From a virus: 25,011 nucleotides of DNA. Below are positions 7,255 through 15,888 of the stretch, piece by piece. The notes under the pieces were generated by a model. It searched no databases and had not been told where the DNA came from. It saw only the letters and a program-made list of their open reading frames with translations. Within the stretch, counting starts at the first letter, position 1; each line of letters starts with the position of its first letter. A program made the position numbers and the translations under genes. Where the stretch lies: positions 1-25,011 of the IMG/VR virus record IMGVR_UViG_3300033150_001115; one strand, written 5' to 3'.

Positions 7255-9717
7255 ATGAGTGGTTATAAAGTCAAGGTTCCCATCAGTTTATGTCTGATTG
7301 GCCGAAACTGTGAGAAGGACGTCGACCGGTTCGATCGGGAAGTCGTCAAACAACTGTTCGGCCACACGAAGGACGAGGTGATCTTCGTCGATACCGGCTC
7401 GACTGACAAGACAGCAGAGCGAGCGGCCAAATGTGGATGGCTCGTAATCGACGGCAGCCACTTCATCAGCAAGGAATTGCTCGAATATGCCAAGAAGGTA
7501 GCAGGTAAGGAGTTGGAAAAGTTCAAGAATCACGGCCACATCAAAACTGGGATCATCGAATCCTTTGCTGCTGCCCGGCAGCACTCTTTCGATATGGCCC
7601 GTAACCGGGTGGTGATGTGGCTCGACTTGGACGATTCATTGACGGAGCCGGTGGCGCTGCGGCAGTACATCGATATGTGCTTCAAGGACGGCAACCGACA
7701 CGGGGCCCTGTTCCTGCCGTATGACTACGCCTTCAATCAACACGGTGAGTGTATCCTGACCCTTTGGCGGGAGCGGGTGGTGTCGAAAGAGGACTACGAG
7801 TGGAAGGGGGCCTGTCACGAGGTCCTGGTCTTCAAGAAGGACCGGGAACGTCACATCAACTTCATGGCCAGGGACCCCAATTTCCCGTCTCGTGTCATCC
7901 ACAAGAAACCCCCGGCTACCCAATTCAGCGACTTGCGCAACTACGTTATCATGCGTTGGGACCTGGATGTTAAGAAACATGATGACCCCAGGACGTACTT
8001 CTACCTGGGTAATGCCTGCCGGGGTCTACATCGGTGGAAGGAATCGATCGAGTTCTACAAGAAGTTCGTGGACATCAGCGGGAATTATGAAGACGTTTTC
8101 ATGGCCTATGTCAGCTGGGTCCACGCCCTCACGCAACTGGAACGATTCTGGGAGGCGCTGGATATCGCCGACAAGGCAGCCAAGATCAAACCGTTGGATC
8201 CCCGGCCGCTGCACATGAAGGCCGAGCTCTACTTCAGGATGCGACACTGGAAGGCCGTACTCGAGTGTCTCCAGCAGGCGGAGGGCCGCCCGGTTCCGGA
8301 TACGCTCCATGCTGTCGACCCGACCAGTTTCGAGGTCATCCCGCCGCTACTTGGTGCCTGGGCGGCGCGAGAACTGCGCCAGCCGGACCTGGCCATGAGG
8401 TATGTGGGCCAAGCCATGCGGGAAAACGGGCGGAACCCGGAGGTGAAACGGGCATTCGACGACATCAGCCGCTGGGCCCAGGCCGAGAAGGTGGCCCAGG
8501 CTCAGGTGGTGGCTGTCCGAACCGCCAGCCGCGACCCCTACGAGACGGCCATGGCCATCAACATCAGCCCTCACGCCGCCGATTACGGGTTCGCGTCCCC
8601 CGAGCGGGCCGTGCCGGGTGGTTATGGAGCCGCCAAGACCCTGGCCATCTTCTGTCCGCACACCTCAACCCGCTGGGGTCCGAAGACGGACGGACGCGGG
8701 CTGGGGGCCAGCGAGAAGATGGTGTGGCTGATGGCCAAACGGTTGGCCAAGCGGGGTTTGTCGGTGACGGTCTACTGCCGATTGGCAGATCCGCCCGGGA
8801 AATACGAGGGTGTTCACTGGCGGCACTACGCCACCTTCAACCCGAAGCTCTACCGCGACTACGTCCTCTTGTGGCGGTGCCCCCAGGCGGCCGCGGAGAT
8901 AAAACCCGCTGCTGGAAGAGTTTACGTGTGGATGCACGATGTGGGGCACGACTCGGTCTGGACACCGGAGGTGCTCAAGCGGGTCGATAAGGTCTTCTTT
9001 CTCAGCAAGTTCCAGCGCCAGAAGCATCCGACGGTCCCAGAGGGGAAGGTGTTCTACACCCGCAACGGCATCGATTTGAACGTCCATCTGTACAACGGAG
9101 AGCCGAAAGAGAAGAAGATCGTCTACCTCTCCTGTCCGACCCGTGGCTGGCAGACCAGCATCCGGATCTTCGACGAGTCCGGACTGGTCAAGGAGGGCTG
9201 GAAGCTGCACCTCTTCTACGGGTTCCTCGAGGCCTTCGACGACGCCTGTAATCACCAAGTGGCCGGATACGTCCCCGACCTGGGGCACGAGACCGTGCTT
9301 CGCGAGTTCCAGGCCGACTGTCTCCGGTTGGCCGATGAGACTCCGGGGGTGGTTCGGCGCGGGCTGGTCAACTGGCACCAGATCGCCCACGAGCTGAAGA
9401 CGGCGTCGATCTGGCTCTACCCGACCCGGTTCGACGAGATCAGCTGCGTGGCCGCGATGGAGGCGATGGCGGCTGGCTGCAAGGTCCTGGCCACGGAGTC
9501 GGCGGCGCTGAAGGAGACCCTGGCCGACTACCCCGGCTGGGTGAACCTCAGCCAGAGTCAGCCGGTCATGTGGTCGTCGCTGCTCAGGAACGCAGCTTTT
9601 AATGGGTCTGACCCAATTAATTGGGCTCAGCATGCAAAACGCTTTGATATCGAGGCACTTGCGGAAAAATGGTTACAGGAGGTGTTTACCGAAGTATCGG
9701 CCATGGCCGGTAAATAG
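7255..9717 (+). CDS. Fused GT2-like / TPR-like / GT4-like glycosyltransferase
   Basis: An 820-residue three-part protein. Residues 1-215 look like a GT2 (GT-A fold) domain: strand start SLCLIGRNCE, nucleotide-binding VDTGSTDKT (45-53) and the DXD site WLDLDDS (122-128). Residues about 243-415 are paired helices of TPR type (YFYLGNACRGLHRWKESIEFY and repeats). Residues about 463-817 look like a GT-B GT4 enzyme: GLGASEKMVWLMAKRLAKRG near 482-501, HDVG at 561-564, and an E-x7-E motif at E728 and E736 within FDEISCVAAMEAMAAG. The ATG follows GGAGGA with correct spacing. GT2-TPR proteins are familiar from bacteria; joining them to a GT4 domain gives a possible two-step sugar-adding enzyme. Its place between head and tail genes suggests it acts on virion proteins or is made with them, but the target is unknown. 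Confidence 0.85.
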   Translation: MSGYKVKVPISLCLIGRNCEKDVDRFDREVVKQLFGHTKDEVIFVDTGSTDKTAERAAKCGWLVIDGSHFISKELLEYAKKVAGKELEKFKNHGHIKTGIIESFAAARQHSFDMARNRVVMWLDLDDSLTEPVALRQYIDMCFKDGNRHGALFLPYDYAFNQHGECILTLWRERVVSKEDYEWKGACHEVLVFKKDRERHINFMARDPNFPSRVIHKKPPATQFSDLRNYVIMRWDLDVKKHDDPRTYFYLGNACRGLHRWKESIEFYKKFVDISGNYEDVFMAYVSWVHALTQLERFWEALDIADKAAKIKPLDPRPLHMKAELYFRMRHWKAVLECLQQAEGRPVPDTLHAVDPTSFEVIPPLLGAWAARELRQPDLAMRYVGQAMRENGRNPEVKRAFDDISRWAQAEKVAQAQVVAVRTASRDPYETAMAINISPHAADYGFASPERAVPGGYGAAKTLAIFCPHTSTRWGPKTDGRGLGASEKMVWLMAKRLAKRGLSVTVYCRLADPPGKYEGVHWRHYATFNPKLYRDYVLLWRCPQAAAEIKPAAGRVYVWMHDVGHDSVWTPEVLKRVDKVFFLSKFQRQKHPTVPEGKVFYTRNGIDLNVHLYNGEPKEKKIVYLSCPTRGWQTSIRIFDESGLVKEGWKLHLFYGFLEAFDDACNHQVAGYVPDLGHETVLREFQADCLRLADETPGVVRRGLVNWHQIAHELKTASIWLYPTRFDEISCVAAMEAMAAGCKVLATESAALKETLADYPGWVNLSQSQPVMWSSLLRNAAFNGSDPINWAQHAKRFDIEALAEKWLQEVFTEVSAMAGK
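9603..9625. repeat. Two overlapping palindromes inside a coding region
   Basis: TGGGTC-T-GACCCA (9603-9615) is a palindrome around one base, and CCCAATTAATTGGG (9612-9625) is a perfect 14-base palindrome sharing four bases with it. Both lie in the last 40 codons of the glycosyltransferase gene, where base use shifts towards A and T. In RNA only one of the two hairpins could form at a time. An operator-like or attenuator site ahead of the adaptor gene is possible, but chance is not excluded. Confidence 0.4.
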
Positions 9718-9732
9718 AAGTGGAGGTTGAAG

Positions 9733-10698
9733 TTGCTCGATTTCACCTTGTATGAAGCGATCAAAGAGGTCCAGCGGATGACGGGCCGGAACGACCCGGA
9801 GTGGACCGAGCGTATCGAGTCCGCCATCCGCCGGGCCTACTACGCCTGGGAGTCGGAGTTCGCCTGGAGGGATCTGATCTTCGAAGCAGACCTCACATTC
9901 TACGGCGACGACCCCTATCTGGTCCTGCCCCAGGACGTGGAGAAAGTGCTGTGGATTGTCGACGCCGACAACTACGCCGAGATCGAGGCCTCGGATGGGC
10001 AGTGGGACCGTACCGATACCTATGCTCTCGTCACCAAGTACCGAGGATACGCAAAGCAGTGGCAGCCGGTCGGCATCCGGCCGTTCGCGACACTGGTTTC
10101 GACCCAGACCCTGACCCTCGAATACGTGGCGTCGGTACCGTTCGACACCCACATCAAGCAGTTTCAGGTCCGTGGCTACTGGCAACTGTCTGGGGCCACC
10201 CTGGCCAATCAGGTGTACGAGGCATTCCAGCAGTACGAGGCTTCGGGTGTGACGGCAGCAGCAGCGGTCTTCGACCTGGGTGCCGTTCTCACCAATTGCC
10301 TCTCTATCAACCTGGTCTCTGCCCTCACCTGCCCGGCTGTCTTCAAGGACGCTTCCGGGGCCCAGATCGGGATCGTCCCCCCTGGCTGCCGCACGTCGCA
10401 GTACTACTGGGTCAAGCTGTTCTACATGCCCCAGAATGGCACCAAGTTCCACTACGGCGCGATCCGGCGGCTCAGCCCGGTAACGCACTTCAGCCTCTAC
10501 TCCGACACCATCCTGCCCGGGGCCGACCCCGAGTATCTGGTGTGGCGGGCCGCCAGCGATATCTTCACCGAGATGGGCGAAGAGGAGCGGGCCGGGCTGG
10601 CCATGCGCCGGGCCTCGGGCGTGCTGCGGCGGCAACGTGAAAAAGAAGTAATGTTCGGTGATCACTCCAGTCGGATCATCCCGGAGGACTTGACGTGA
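9733..10698 (+). CDS. Putative head-to-tail adaptor protein
   Basis: A 321-residue protein placed between the head genes and the nozzle gene, fitting a ring adaptor that joins portal and short tail. The N-terminus is a helical block (RIESAIRRAYYAWESEFAWRDL) followed by a beta segment with DDPYLVLPQDVEKVLWI, a pattern common in podovirus adaptor-type proteins: helices, Trp-containing turn, then an LP.D strand. The C-terminus returns to helices (GEEERAGLAMRRASGVLRRQ). I set the start at TTG 9733, since GGAGG at 9722-9726 is six bases away; a TTG at 9727 abuts the site. The stop overlaps the nozzle start by four bases (GTGA). The role is inferred from order and pattern. Confidence 0.6.
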   Translation: MLDFTLYEAIKEVQRMTGRNDPEWTERIESAIRRAYYAWESEFAWRDLIFEADLTFYGDDPYLVLPQDVEKVLWIVDADNYAEIEASDGQWDRTDTYALVTKYRGYAKQWQPVGIRPFATLVSTQTLTLEYVASVPFDTHIKQFQVRGYWQLSGATLANQVYEAFQQYEASGVTAAAAVFDLGAVLTNCLSINLVSALTCPAVFKDASGAQIGIVPPGCRTSQYYWVKLFYMPQNGTKFHYGAIRRLSPVTHFSLYSDTILPGADPEYLVWRAASDIFTEMGEEERAGLAMRRASGVLRRQREKEVMFGDHSSRIIPEDLT

Positions 10699-12368
10699 AA
10701 CGACTCGAACAGTACTGGTTCGGCCCCGAGGAGGGCATGAACTACGACATCCACCCGTTCCTGTTGGGGGACAAGAAGGCCCCCTATCTCAGGAATGTGG
10801 AGCTGAGATCGGACGAGTCGCTGCGCTGGGCCCGCTGTGATATCAGCCTCGGCGGGCCCTACGCCACCAGTTACTCACCGGTTTTCAGCCTCTTTGCCCG
10901 GTTCGATATGACAAACCAGACGTATGTCCCCTACGTCCACGCGGGCAACTTCGTATGGTACAACGCCTCCGACGACCCCTACCAGTTCCAGTGGACGATG
11001 GCGACCCACTTCTCGTTGGCCGCTGTCGACACCCGCTGGGTCGTGGCCGACGGCATCAACATCGCCAGTGGCTACAGCAATTCGTTCTTCTTGCTGGCCT
11101 GTGCCGGGCTGGAGCCGTTCACCAACGTCACGTACCCCAATCTGTTGCTGTGGAGCTGTGAGGACCCGGCCATCTACACGGTCCACTCCTCGTACGCGCC
11201 CAACTGGGTGACGGCCTATCAGGGGCGACTCTGGATCACGGAGCCCCCGACCCGGCTCCGGTGGACGAATATCGACGATGGCGTCACCTTCGACCCGTCC
11301 AACTACCTCGAAATCGACCCGGGTGACGGCGACAAGGTGGTGGCCGTGGTGCCGCTCCGGTCCATCGAACCGCGCCTGGTAATCTTCAAGAAGCGGTCGA
11401 TTTTCTTGCTCGATATCGTCTGGAGCGACGGGGCGCTGATCCCCACGACCGAGAACAGCATCGACACCACCAACTCGGCCGTCAAGATCATGAGCAAAGA
11501 GATCGGCTGCATCGCCCCTAAGACGATCAAGTACGTCACGGGAAGCGAACGAGCCGATATCTTCTTCTTGTCCGACAAGGGCGTGTTCTCGGTCCTGCGG
11601 CTGGAGCAGGACATCGGCGGTGGCCTGTCCGAGCCGATCAGCCAGGGGATCCAGGAGTTCATCAGACGGATGACCCCCAGCGCGGCCCACAAAGCCACCG
11701 CGGCCGTCTTCGACAACAAGTATTACCTGGCCTTGCCGATCGATGGTGCGACCGAGAACAATGCCGTCTTCGTCTTCGACTTGGTCCGGAAGCGTTGGGA
11801 AGCCATCCTGGACCGGAGCGTGGTCGAGTTCCTGGTCAACACCATAGCCGACGAGGAGCGGCTGCTGGGCGCCATGTTCGACTCCACGATAGCCAGCCCG
11901 CAGCACACCGTCACCGCACCGTCGGGGGCCACACTCCTCAGCGACTGCTGGCCGGTGCTGATGATCGGGGCGCTCTCGGGCACGACCCATGTCACCCTGC
12001 CCGGCGCCGATTACGAATTCCACGTGGAGACCCCGATCTTCAACCTGGGCGTCCCCAGCCGGGTCAAGCGCTGGGACCGGGTGGAGCTTTACTACCACTA
12101 TGAGCCGGTGGACAACCGACCATTTGTGAAGCTCCGGTACCGTACCAGCCGGGACGGCTACACCACCGGTGAGTGGCCCCTGTTGACGGAGTTCACGTTA
12201 CCGGCGGCCGGGTCGGCACTGCATATGAACATCCAGACGAGCAACCTGGCCGATGTCCGGCCTTCGGAATACATACAGTTCAAGGTCAAGTCGGAAAATG
12301 CCCAGACTTTCAGACTGCTGGGGATCCGAATTGTGGGAAGTGTTCAAGAGGATATCTGGGATAGATAG
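10695..12368 (+). CDS. Putative tail nozzle / beta-propeller tail protein
   Basis: A 557-residue protein of mainly beta structure. It has the recurring signature of podovirus nozzle-type proteins: YQGRLWITE (about 175-183), a strand with FDPSNYLEIDPGDGDKVVAV, LVIFKKRSIFLLD, then GCIAPKTIKYV and DIFFLSDKGVFSVL. These Trp/Phe-ended strands resemble beta-propeller blades and form the tail tip through which DNA leaves the head. The start is GTG with GGAGG seven bases upstream, overlapping the adaptor stop by four bases. The C-terminal 150 residues form a separate beta domain (FHVETPIFNLGVPSRVKRW) that may carry a fibre or receptor interaction. No enzymatic motif is visible. Confidence is good for family type, less for exact role. 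Confidence 0.72.
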   Translation: MKRLEQYWFGPEEGMNYDIHPFLLGDKKAPYLRNVELRSDESLRWARCDISLGGPYATSYSPVFSLFARFDMTNQTYVPYVHAGNFVWYNASDDPYQFQWTMATHFSLAAVDTRWVVADGINIASGYSNSFFLLACAGLEPFTNVTYPNLLLWSCEDPAIYTVHSSYAPNWVTAYQGRLWITEPPTRLRWTNIDDGVTFDPSNYLEIDPGDGDKVVAVVPLRSIEPRLVIFKKRSIFLLDIVWSDGALIPTTENSIDTTNSAVKIMSKEIGCIAPKTIKYVTGSERADIFFLSDKGVFSVLRLEQDIGGGLSEPISQGIQEFIRRMTPSAAHKATAAVFDNKYYLALPIDGATENNAVFVFDLVRKRWEAILDRSVVEFLVNTIADEERLLGAMFDSTIASPQHTVTAPSGATLLSDCWPVLMIGALSGTTHVTLPGADYEFHVETPIFNLGVPSRVKRWDRVELYYHYEPVDNRPFVKLRYRTSRDGYTTGEWPLLTEFTLPAAGSALHMNIQTSNLADVRPSEYIQFKVKSENAQTFRLLGIRIVGSVQEDIWDR

Positions 12369-12379
12369 GAGGGAAGATG
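12364..12379 (+). promoter_or_regulatory. Ribosome binding leader GATAGGAGGGAAGATG
   Basis: The TAG stop of the nozzle gene (12366-12368) is part of the AGGAGGG ribosome binding site for the next ATG at 12377. Nearly the same sequence, with one extra A, precedes the following gene at 13161-13177. Confidence 0.7.
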
Positions 12380-13159
12380 CTTGGAAGTCTTCTTTTGGCA
12401 GCTGGTGGCGGCCTGGCCGCCGGTGCTGGTGGAGTCCTGGAGGGGCTCGCTCGCCGGGGAGCGGCCGATAAGGAGCGCCGATATCTCAAGGAACAGATGC
12501 GGCGCATGGAGTCGGAGTACAAACAGGGGTACGGTGAGGAGCGAGCAGCCGGGCTCTACGCCCTTGGCCGGTCCCGGCGCGAGGCCCTATCCCAGCAGAT
12601 GGCGGCTCGTAACCGAGCCCGCGCCCTCGTCGCCCAGACATTCATGTCGGCCCCCTACCAGGCCATGAGCGAATACGTCGGCAACCTGTTCCGCGAGGGG
12701 CTGCCCGCCCCGTTGGCCGAGGGCTACCAGAACCGGTTGCGGGCGGCGCAGCGGGCCCGGGGGACGTACTACGGCGGGGCCCCGACCAAGGACGAGGCGG
12801 CGACGCTGACCCGTATGGCCGAGCAGCAGCGGATGGCCCTCCTGCCCCAGCTCCGGCAAATGGCCATGGATCCGGCGATGCTCCAGATGCAGTTGGAGAA
12901 CCAGACGCTGGCCCAGTTCGCGGCCTCCGACCAGCTGGAGTCCAGTCAGTTCAACCGACTGATGATGGCCCGTCAGCTCCCGGCACAGATCGCGGCCGCC
13001 CGAATCAGCCCGCTTGCCCAGCTGACCATGGGGTTCACGAGCCGGATGCCCTACAGCGTGGCAGACCCCCTCGCCGGTGGGCTCCAGGCGCTGTCCGGTA
13101 GCCTGATGGGAATGGCTCCGTTGTTGGCCCGATCCGGTGGCAACACCCAGAACGCATAA
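12377..13159 (+). CDS. Putative internal virion (ejection) protein
   Basis: A 260-residue Ala/Gln/Met-rich protein. It begins with a Gly/Ala-rich hydrophobic stretch (LGSLLLAAGGGLAAGAGGVL), then long amphipathic helices with many Arg, Gln and Ala (SEYKQGYGEERAAGLYAL; LSQQMAARNRARALVAQTF). This composition and place, just after the nozzle, match small podovirus internal core proteins that are ejected ahead of DNA and may insert in the cell envelope. The ATG is strongly supported by AGGAGGG four to nine bases upstream. I do not recognise a specific family. The hydrophobic N-terminus could be a membrane-active segment, which is inference. Confidence 0.6.
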   Translation: MLGSLLLAAGGGLAAGAGGVLEGLARRGAADKERRYLKEQMRRMESEYKQGYGEERAAGLYALGRSRREALSQQMAARNRARALVAQTFMSAPYQAMSEYVGNLFREGLPAPLAEGYQNRLRAAQRARGTYYGGAPTKDEAATLTRMAEQQRMALLPQLRQMAMDPAMLQMQLENQTLAQFAASDQLESSQFNRLMMARQLPAQIAAARISPLAQLTMGFTSRMPYSVADPLAGGLQALSGSLMGMAPLLARSGGNTQNA

Positions 13160-13160
13160 G

Positions 13161-13177
13161 GATAGGAGGGAAAGATG
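13161..13177 (+). promoter_or_regulatory. Ribosome binding leader GATAGGAGGGAAAGATG
   Basis: Copy of the leader at 12364-12379 with one extra A. It drives the ATG at 13175 and lies one base after the preceding TAA stop. Confidence 0.65.
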
Positions 13178-14167
13178 CCCATAGGATACAGCAGCGACAT
13201 CGGTTTCTACGGCGGGGCACTGCCCAGCTTCGGGGCCAGCCCACTTCAGTCCATCCTGGCCACCCGGCAGTTCTTTCCCGGATTCGCCCAACCGGCTATG
13301 CCCCAGGTCAGCAGCCAGGATCTGATGAGCACCCTTTTCGGGGGCCTACCCAGCTCACTCCTGAAGCCGGAGCTGAAGGAGAAAGTGGAGGCGTTCTCGA
13401 AAGAGCTACAGGGACTCGACGCCAGCCAGCAGGCCAGTCGGCTGCGGGAGTTCGCGGCCGAAATCGGGGCCGTCCCCAGCGTCCAGGCGCAGGAGCTGGC
13501 TCTCCAGCCCGATATCCTCAGCTCACCGCTCCTCGAGGCCCCCAGCCTGGAAGAGGTGGTGAAGCAGCAGCTGTCGGCCGAAGAGAAGTCACCGCTCTGG
13601 GACCTGCTCTCGACGTTCGGTGAGGAGGGGGCGCTCCGGGAGATCCAGGCCCTCTTCAGTGGCGAGGAGACCGGGGCCCTGTCCGCGGCCATCGCCGATA
13701 CCACCACCCCCGCCGAGGAGGTAGACAAGGCCGTGGCGGCCCAGCTGTTCAAGGGGCTGGGGCCGGTCAAGCTGGCCAGCGGCGACATCTTCAACCCCTA
13801 CTCCATGGACCTCCAGGATCTGACTCGTGAGTTTCAGCTGCCTCAGGAGTTGAAGGGCCAACAGTTGACCACTTTTGGCTTGGGGATGCTCAGCAAGTAC
13901 GATCTCGGCCTGACGAAGGAACGGATCGGTCTGCTCCAGAGGGGGGTCGAGACGGGCGGTACGCGGTCGTACGGTGGCAGCAAGGGATACCGGGTGATGG
14001 ACCCGTTGCTGCAACTTGGACAGAGACTGGGCGAAGGGGAAGAAATCTCCCAGGCCACCAGGTATCGTAGTAAAGATATCGCCTGGGCCCTCGATCAAGT
14101 GTACGGTGGACGAGCCGGTGGCGGATTCGGTAGGGGATTCGCCAGCCTACTGTCGACGTTGGCATAG
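13175..14167 (+). CDS. Hypothetical virion protein, possible ejection protein
   Basis: A 330-residue protein of unknown family. Residues 1-50 are rich in Gly, Ser, Phe and Pro and look unstructured. The middle is helical and Leu/Glu/Ala-rich (LKEKVEAFSKELQGLDASQQ; EEVVKQQLSAEEKSPLWDLL). The C-terminus has basic-aromatic and Gly-rich patches ending GGGFGRGFASLLSTLA. The ATG follows AGGAGGG with good spacing. It lies between two probable internal proteins, so membership of the virion core is likely by position. I see no catalytic motif. Confidence 0.6.
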   Translation: MPIGYSSDIGFYGGALPSFGASPLQSILATRQFFPGFAQPAMPQVSSQDLMSTLFGGLPSSLLKPELKEKVEAFSKELQGLDASQQASRLREFAAEIGAVPSVQAQELALQPDILSSPLLEAPSLEEVVKQQLSAEEKSPLWDLLSTFGEEGALREIQALFSGEETGALSAAIADTTTPAEEVDKAVAAQLFKGLGPVKLASGDIFNPYSMDLQDLTREFQLPQELKGQQLTTFGLGMLSKYDLGLTKERIGLLQRGVETGGTRSYGGSKGYRVMDPLLQLGQRLGEGEEISQATRYRSKDIAWALDQVYGGRAGGGFGRGFASLLSTLA

Positions 14168-14178
14168 AGGAGGACGTC

Positions 14179-15888
14179 ATGCCTTTGACTGGACAAGATT
14201 ACTATGGTGGGATGCGCCAGCTGGCCCAGATGCAGGCCCAGTTCGGTCTGGCTCTCAAACGGCTGATCCAACAGGAACAGCAGTTCAAGCAGAGCCACGA
14301 GCTGGCCAAGAAGAAATTCGCCGAACAGGTGGAATACTGGAAGGCACAGAACCAGCTGCTCGAGACCAAAGTTCAGATCGAGATGCAGCGGGCCAAATCG
14401 GAAGAAGCTCGATGGAAAGCTACAAACCAGCTACTTTCCGATAAGTTTAAGGAAGCCAAGCGGCAATTCGAGGCCAGGTTTACGGCCGAACAAGAGCGCT
14501 GGCAGAAAACATTTGACGAGTACAAAAAGAACTGGGAAGTCAATCGACAGGCTGCTCTCCAAAATATGGAAAAGGTGCAGCAAGAAATCAAGAGTATGAA
14601 AGTTGACGATCAGCTGAAAAAGCTGTCTGGTCAGCTGCGCCAGAAAGCACAAGCCTTGGCTGAGCTCCGGTTCGAAGAAGACAAGAAAACAGCCGAAGTC
14701 AAACGGAAAGCGCTCCTCAAAGAGATCGATGTCCTCACCCAGAAGATTGAGGGTATGAAGGTAGACGACCAGTTTAAGAAGTGGCAAATGACTATCGGAG
14801 ACGCTCAGCAGAAGTTGCGTGAACGAGAAGTCATCGAAAAGGAAAAGACCGGTGTGGTTCAGAGAGAAGCTGTCAAGGCACAGACCGAAGCCACCAAAGC
14901 CAGGGCAGAAGCCACGCGGGCCCAGTCTTACTACACGGAAGCCCAGACCGAAGCCGTACAAGCACAAACCGAAACGGAGCGGATGCGGCAAGAGGTTATA
15001 GCTGGCGGTTACGAGTCGCTGTCAGAAGAAGAGCGGAAGAAACTCGGCAAGGCTGGTGTTGCCCGTTTCTTCGGTTTGAGTCCCGAGACGTCAGCTTTCT
15101 TGGGTGGCATTGTCATTCCTGGCCCCGAACCCGAGGCTCCTGCCGATATCTCTGTTAAGGAACTGAATGCTCTGGAGAAGACCGCATCCGATACTGTCAA
15201 GCAGTACTTGTCTCTTCGGATGCCGACGGGTGACGTAGTCAGTACTCCGCAGGATGTAGACCGTGTCGAAAGTAGTTACTTCAAGAACGAAGTACAGTCG
15301 AAGTTGACGGTCGTGAATAACCAGTTGACTATGATGGGTCTGAAATCTATCGAGGCCAGCTCCATTGAGCAGGCCAGTGCGGCTCTCAACTCCATCATGG
15401 CCGAACTGAAGAATCCCGAGAAGTCTGCTAAAATGATGAAGGACCTGGGCTGGACAGTTGATCAGTTCAATCAGAAAATGACCCAGCTTTCTGATTTCGA
15501 AAAAGACATCACGGTTAAGAGCCGCCAGTTCGCGCAGATGCGGGAAGTCACGCACCGGCTCAATCAATGGACCAGTGACCAATTCTCGAGACTATACTAC
15601 ACCAACAAGACAAAGGGTACTGGTCAGCCATTGCTGGCTTCGAAACAGCAGTTTGATCAGATGCTCGGCCCGGTACTCAAACGGTTCACCGGCCTCATGA
15701 ATAACTCCGACTTCGTCTCGAATCTGCAGAAATTCTACTCGCTGTCGGATCCGAAGACCAAGGAAGGTCAACAGCTACTGACCAGTTTACTCAAGGAGTT
15801 CAACGCTACTTACGACAAAGTTTCGGATGCAGACGCGCAAATCTTCAAGGCGGTTATCTTTTCGACGCATCCTGCTGGAGGTAAATAG
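14179..15888 (+). CDS. Long coiled-coil virion protein
   Basis: A 569-residue protein whose residues about 20-275 are an almost unbroken charged coiled coil (FKQSHELAKKKFAEQVEYWK). MKVDDQ followed by L/F-KK occurs twice, at residues 140 and 193, 53 residues apart, pointing to an internal duplication. An AQTEA-type repeat follows at 234-266 (AQTEATKARAEATRAQ). After a Pro-rich hinge near 311-322 (IVIPGPEPEAPADI) a second helical region has Gln/Met-rich helices. GAGGAGG precedes the ATG. Base use is unlike neighbouring genes: 14521-14580 has 26 G+C of 60 (43%) against 39 of 60 (65%) at 17281-17340. The product may be a rod-like core or ejected protein. No family recognised. Confidence 0.65.
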   Translation: MPLTGQDYYGGMRQLAQMQAQFGLALKRLIQQEQQFKQSHELAKKKFAEQVEYWKAQNQLLETKVQIEMQRAKSEEARWKATNQLLSDKFKEAKRQFEARFTAEQERWQKTFDEYKKNWEVNRQAALQNMEKVQQEIKSMKVDDQLKKLSGQLRQKAQALAELRFEEDKKTAEVKRKALLKEIDVLTQKIEGMKVDDQFKKWQMTIGDAQQKLREREVIEKEKTGVVQREAVKAQTEATKARAEATRAQSYYTEAQTEAVQAQTETERMRQEVIAGGYESLSEEERKKLGKAGVARFFGLSPETSAFLGGIVIPGPEPEAPADISVKELNALEKTASDTVKQYLSLRMPTGDVVSTPQDVDRVESSYFKNEVQSKLTVVNNQLTMMGLKSIEASSIEQASAALNSIMAELKNPEKSAKMMKDLGWTVDQFNQKMTQLSDFEKDITVKSRQFAQMREVTHRLNQWTSDQFSRLYYTNKTKGTGQPLLASKQQFDQMLGPVLKRFTGLMNNSDFVSNLQKFYSLSDPKTKEGQQLLTSLLKEFNATYDKVSDADAQIFKAVIFSTHPAGGK

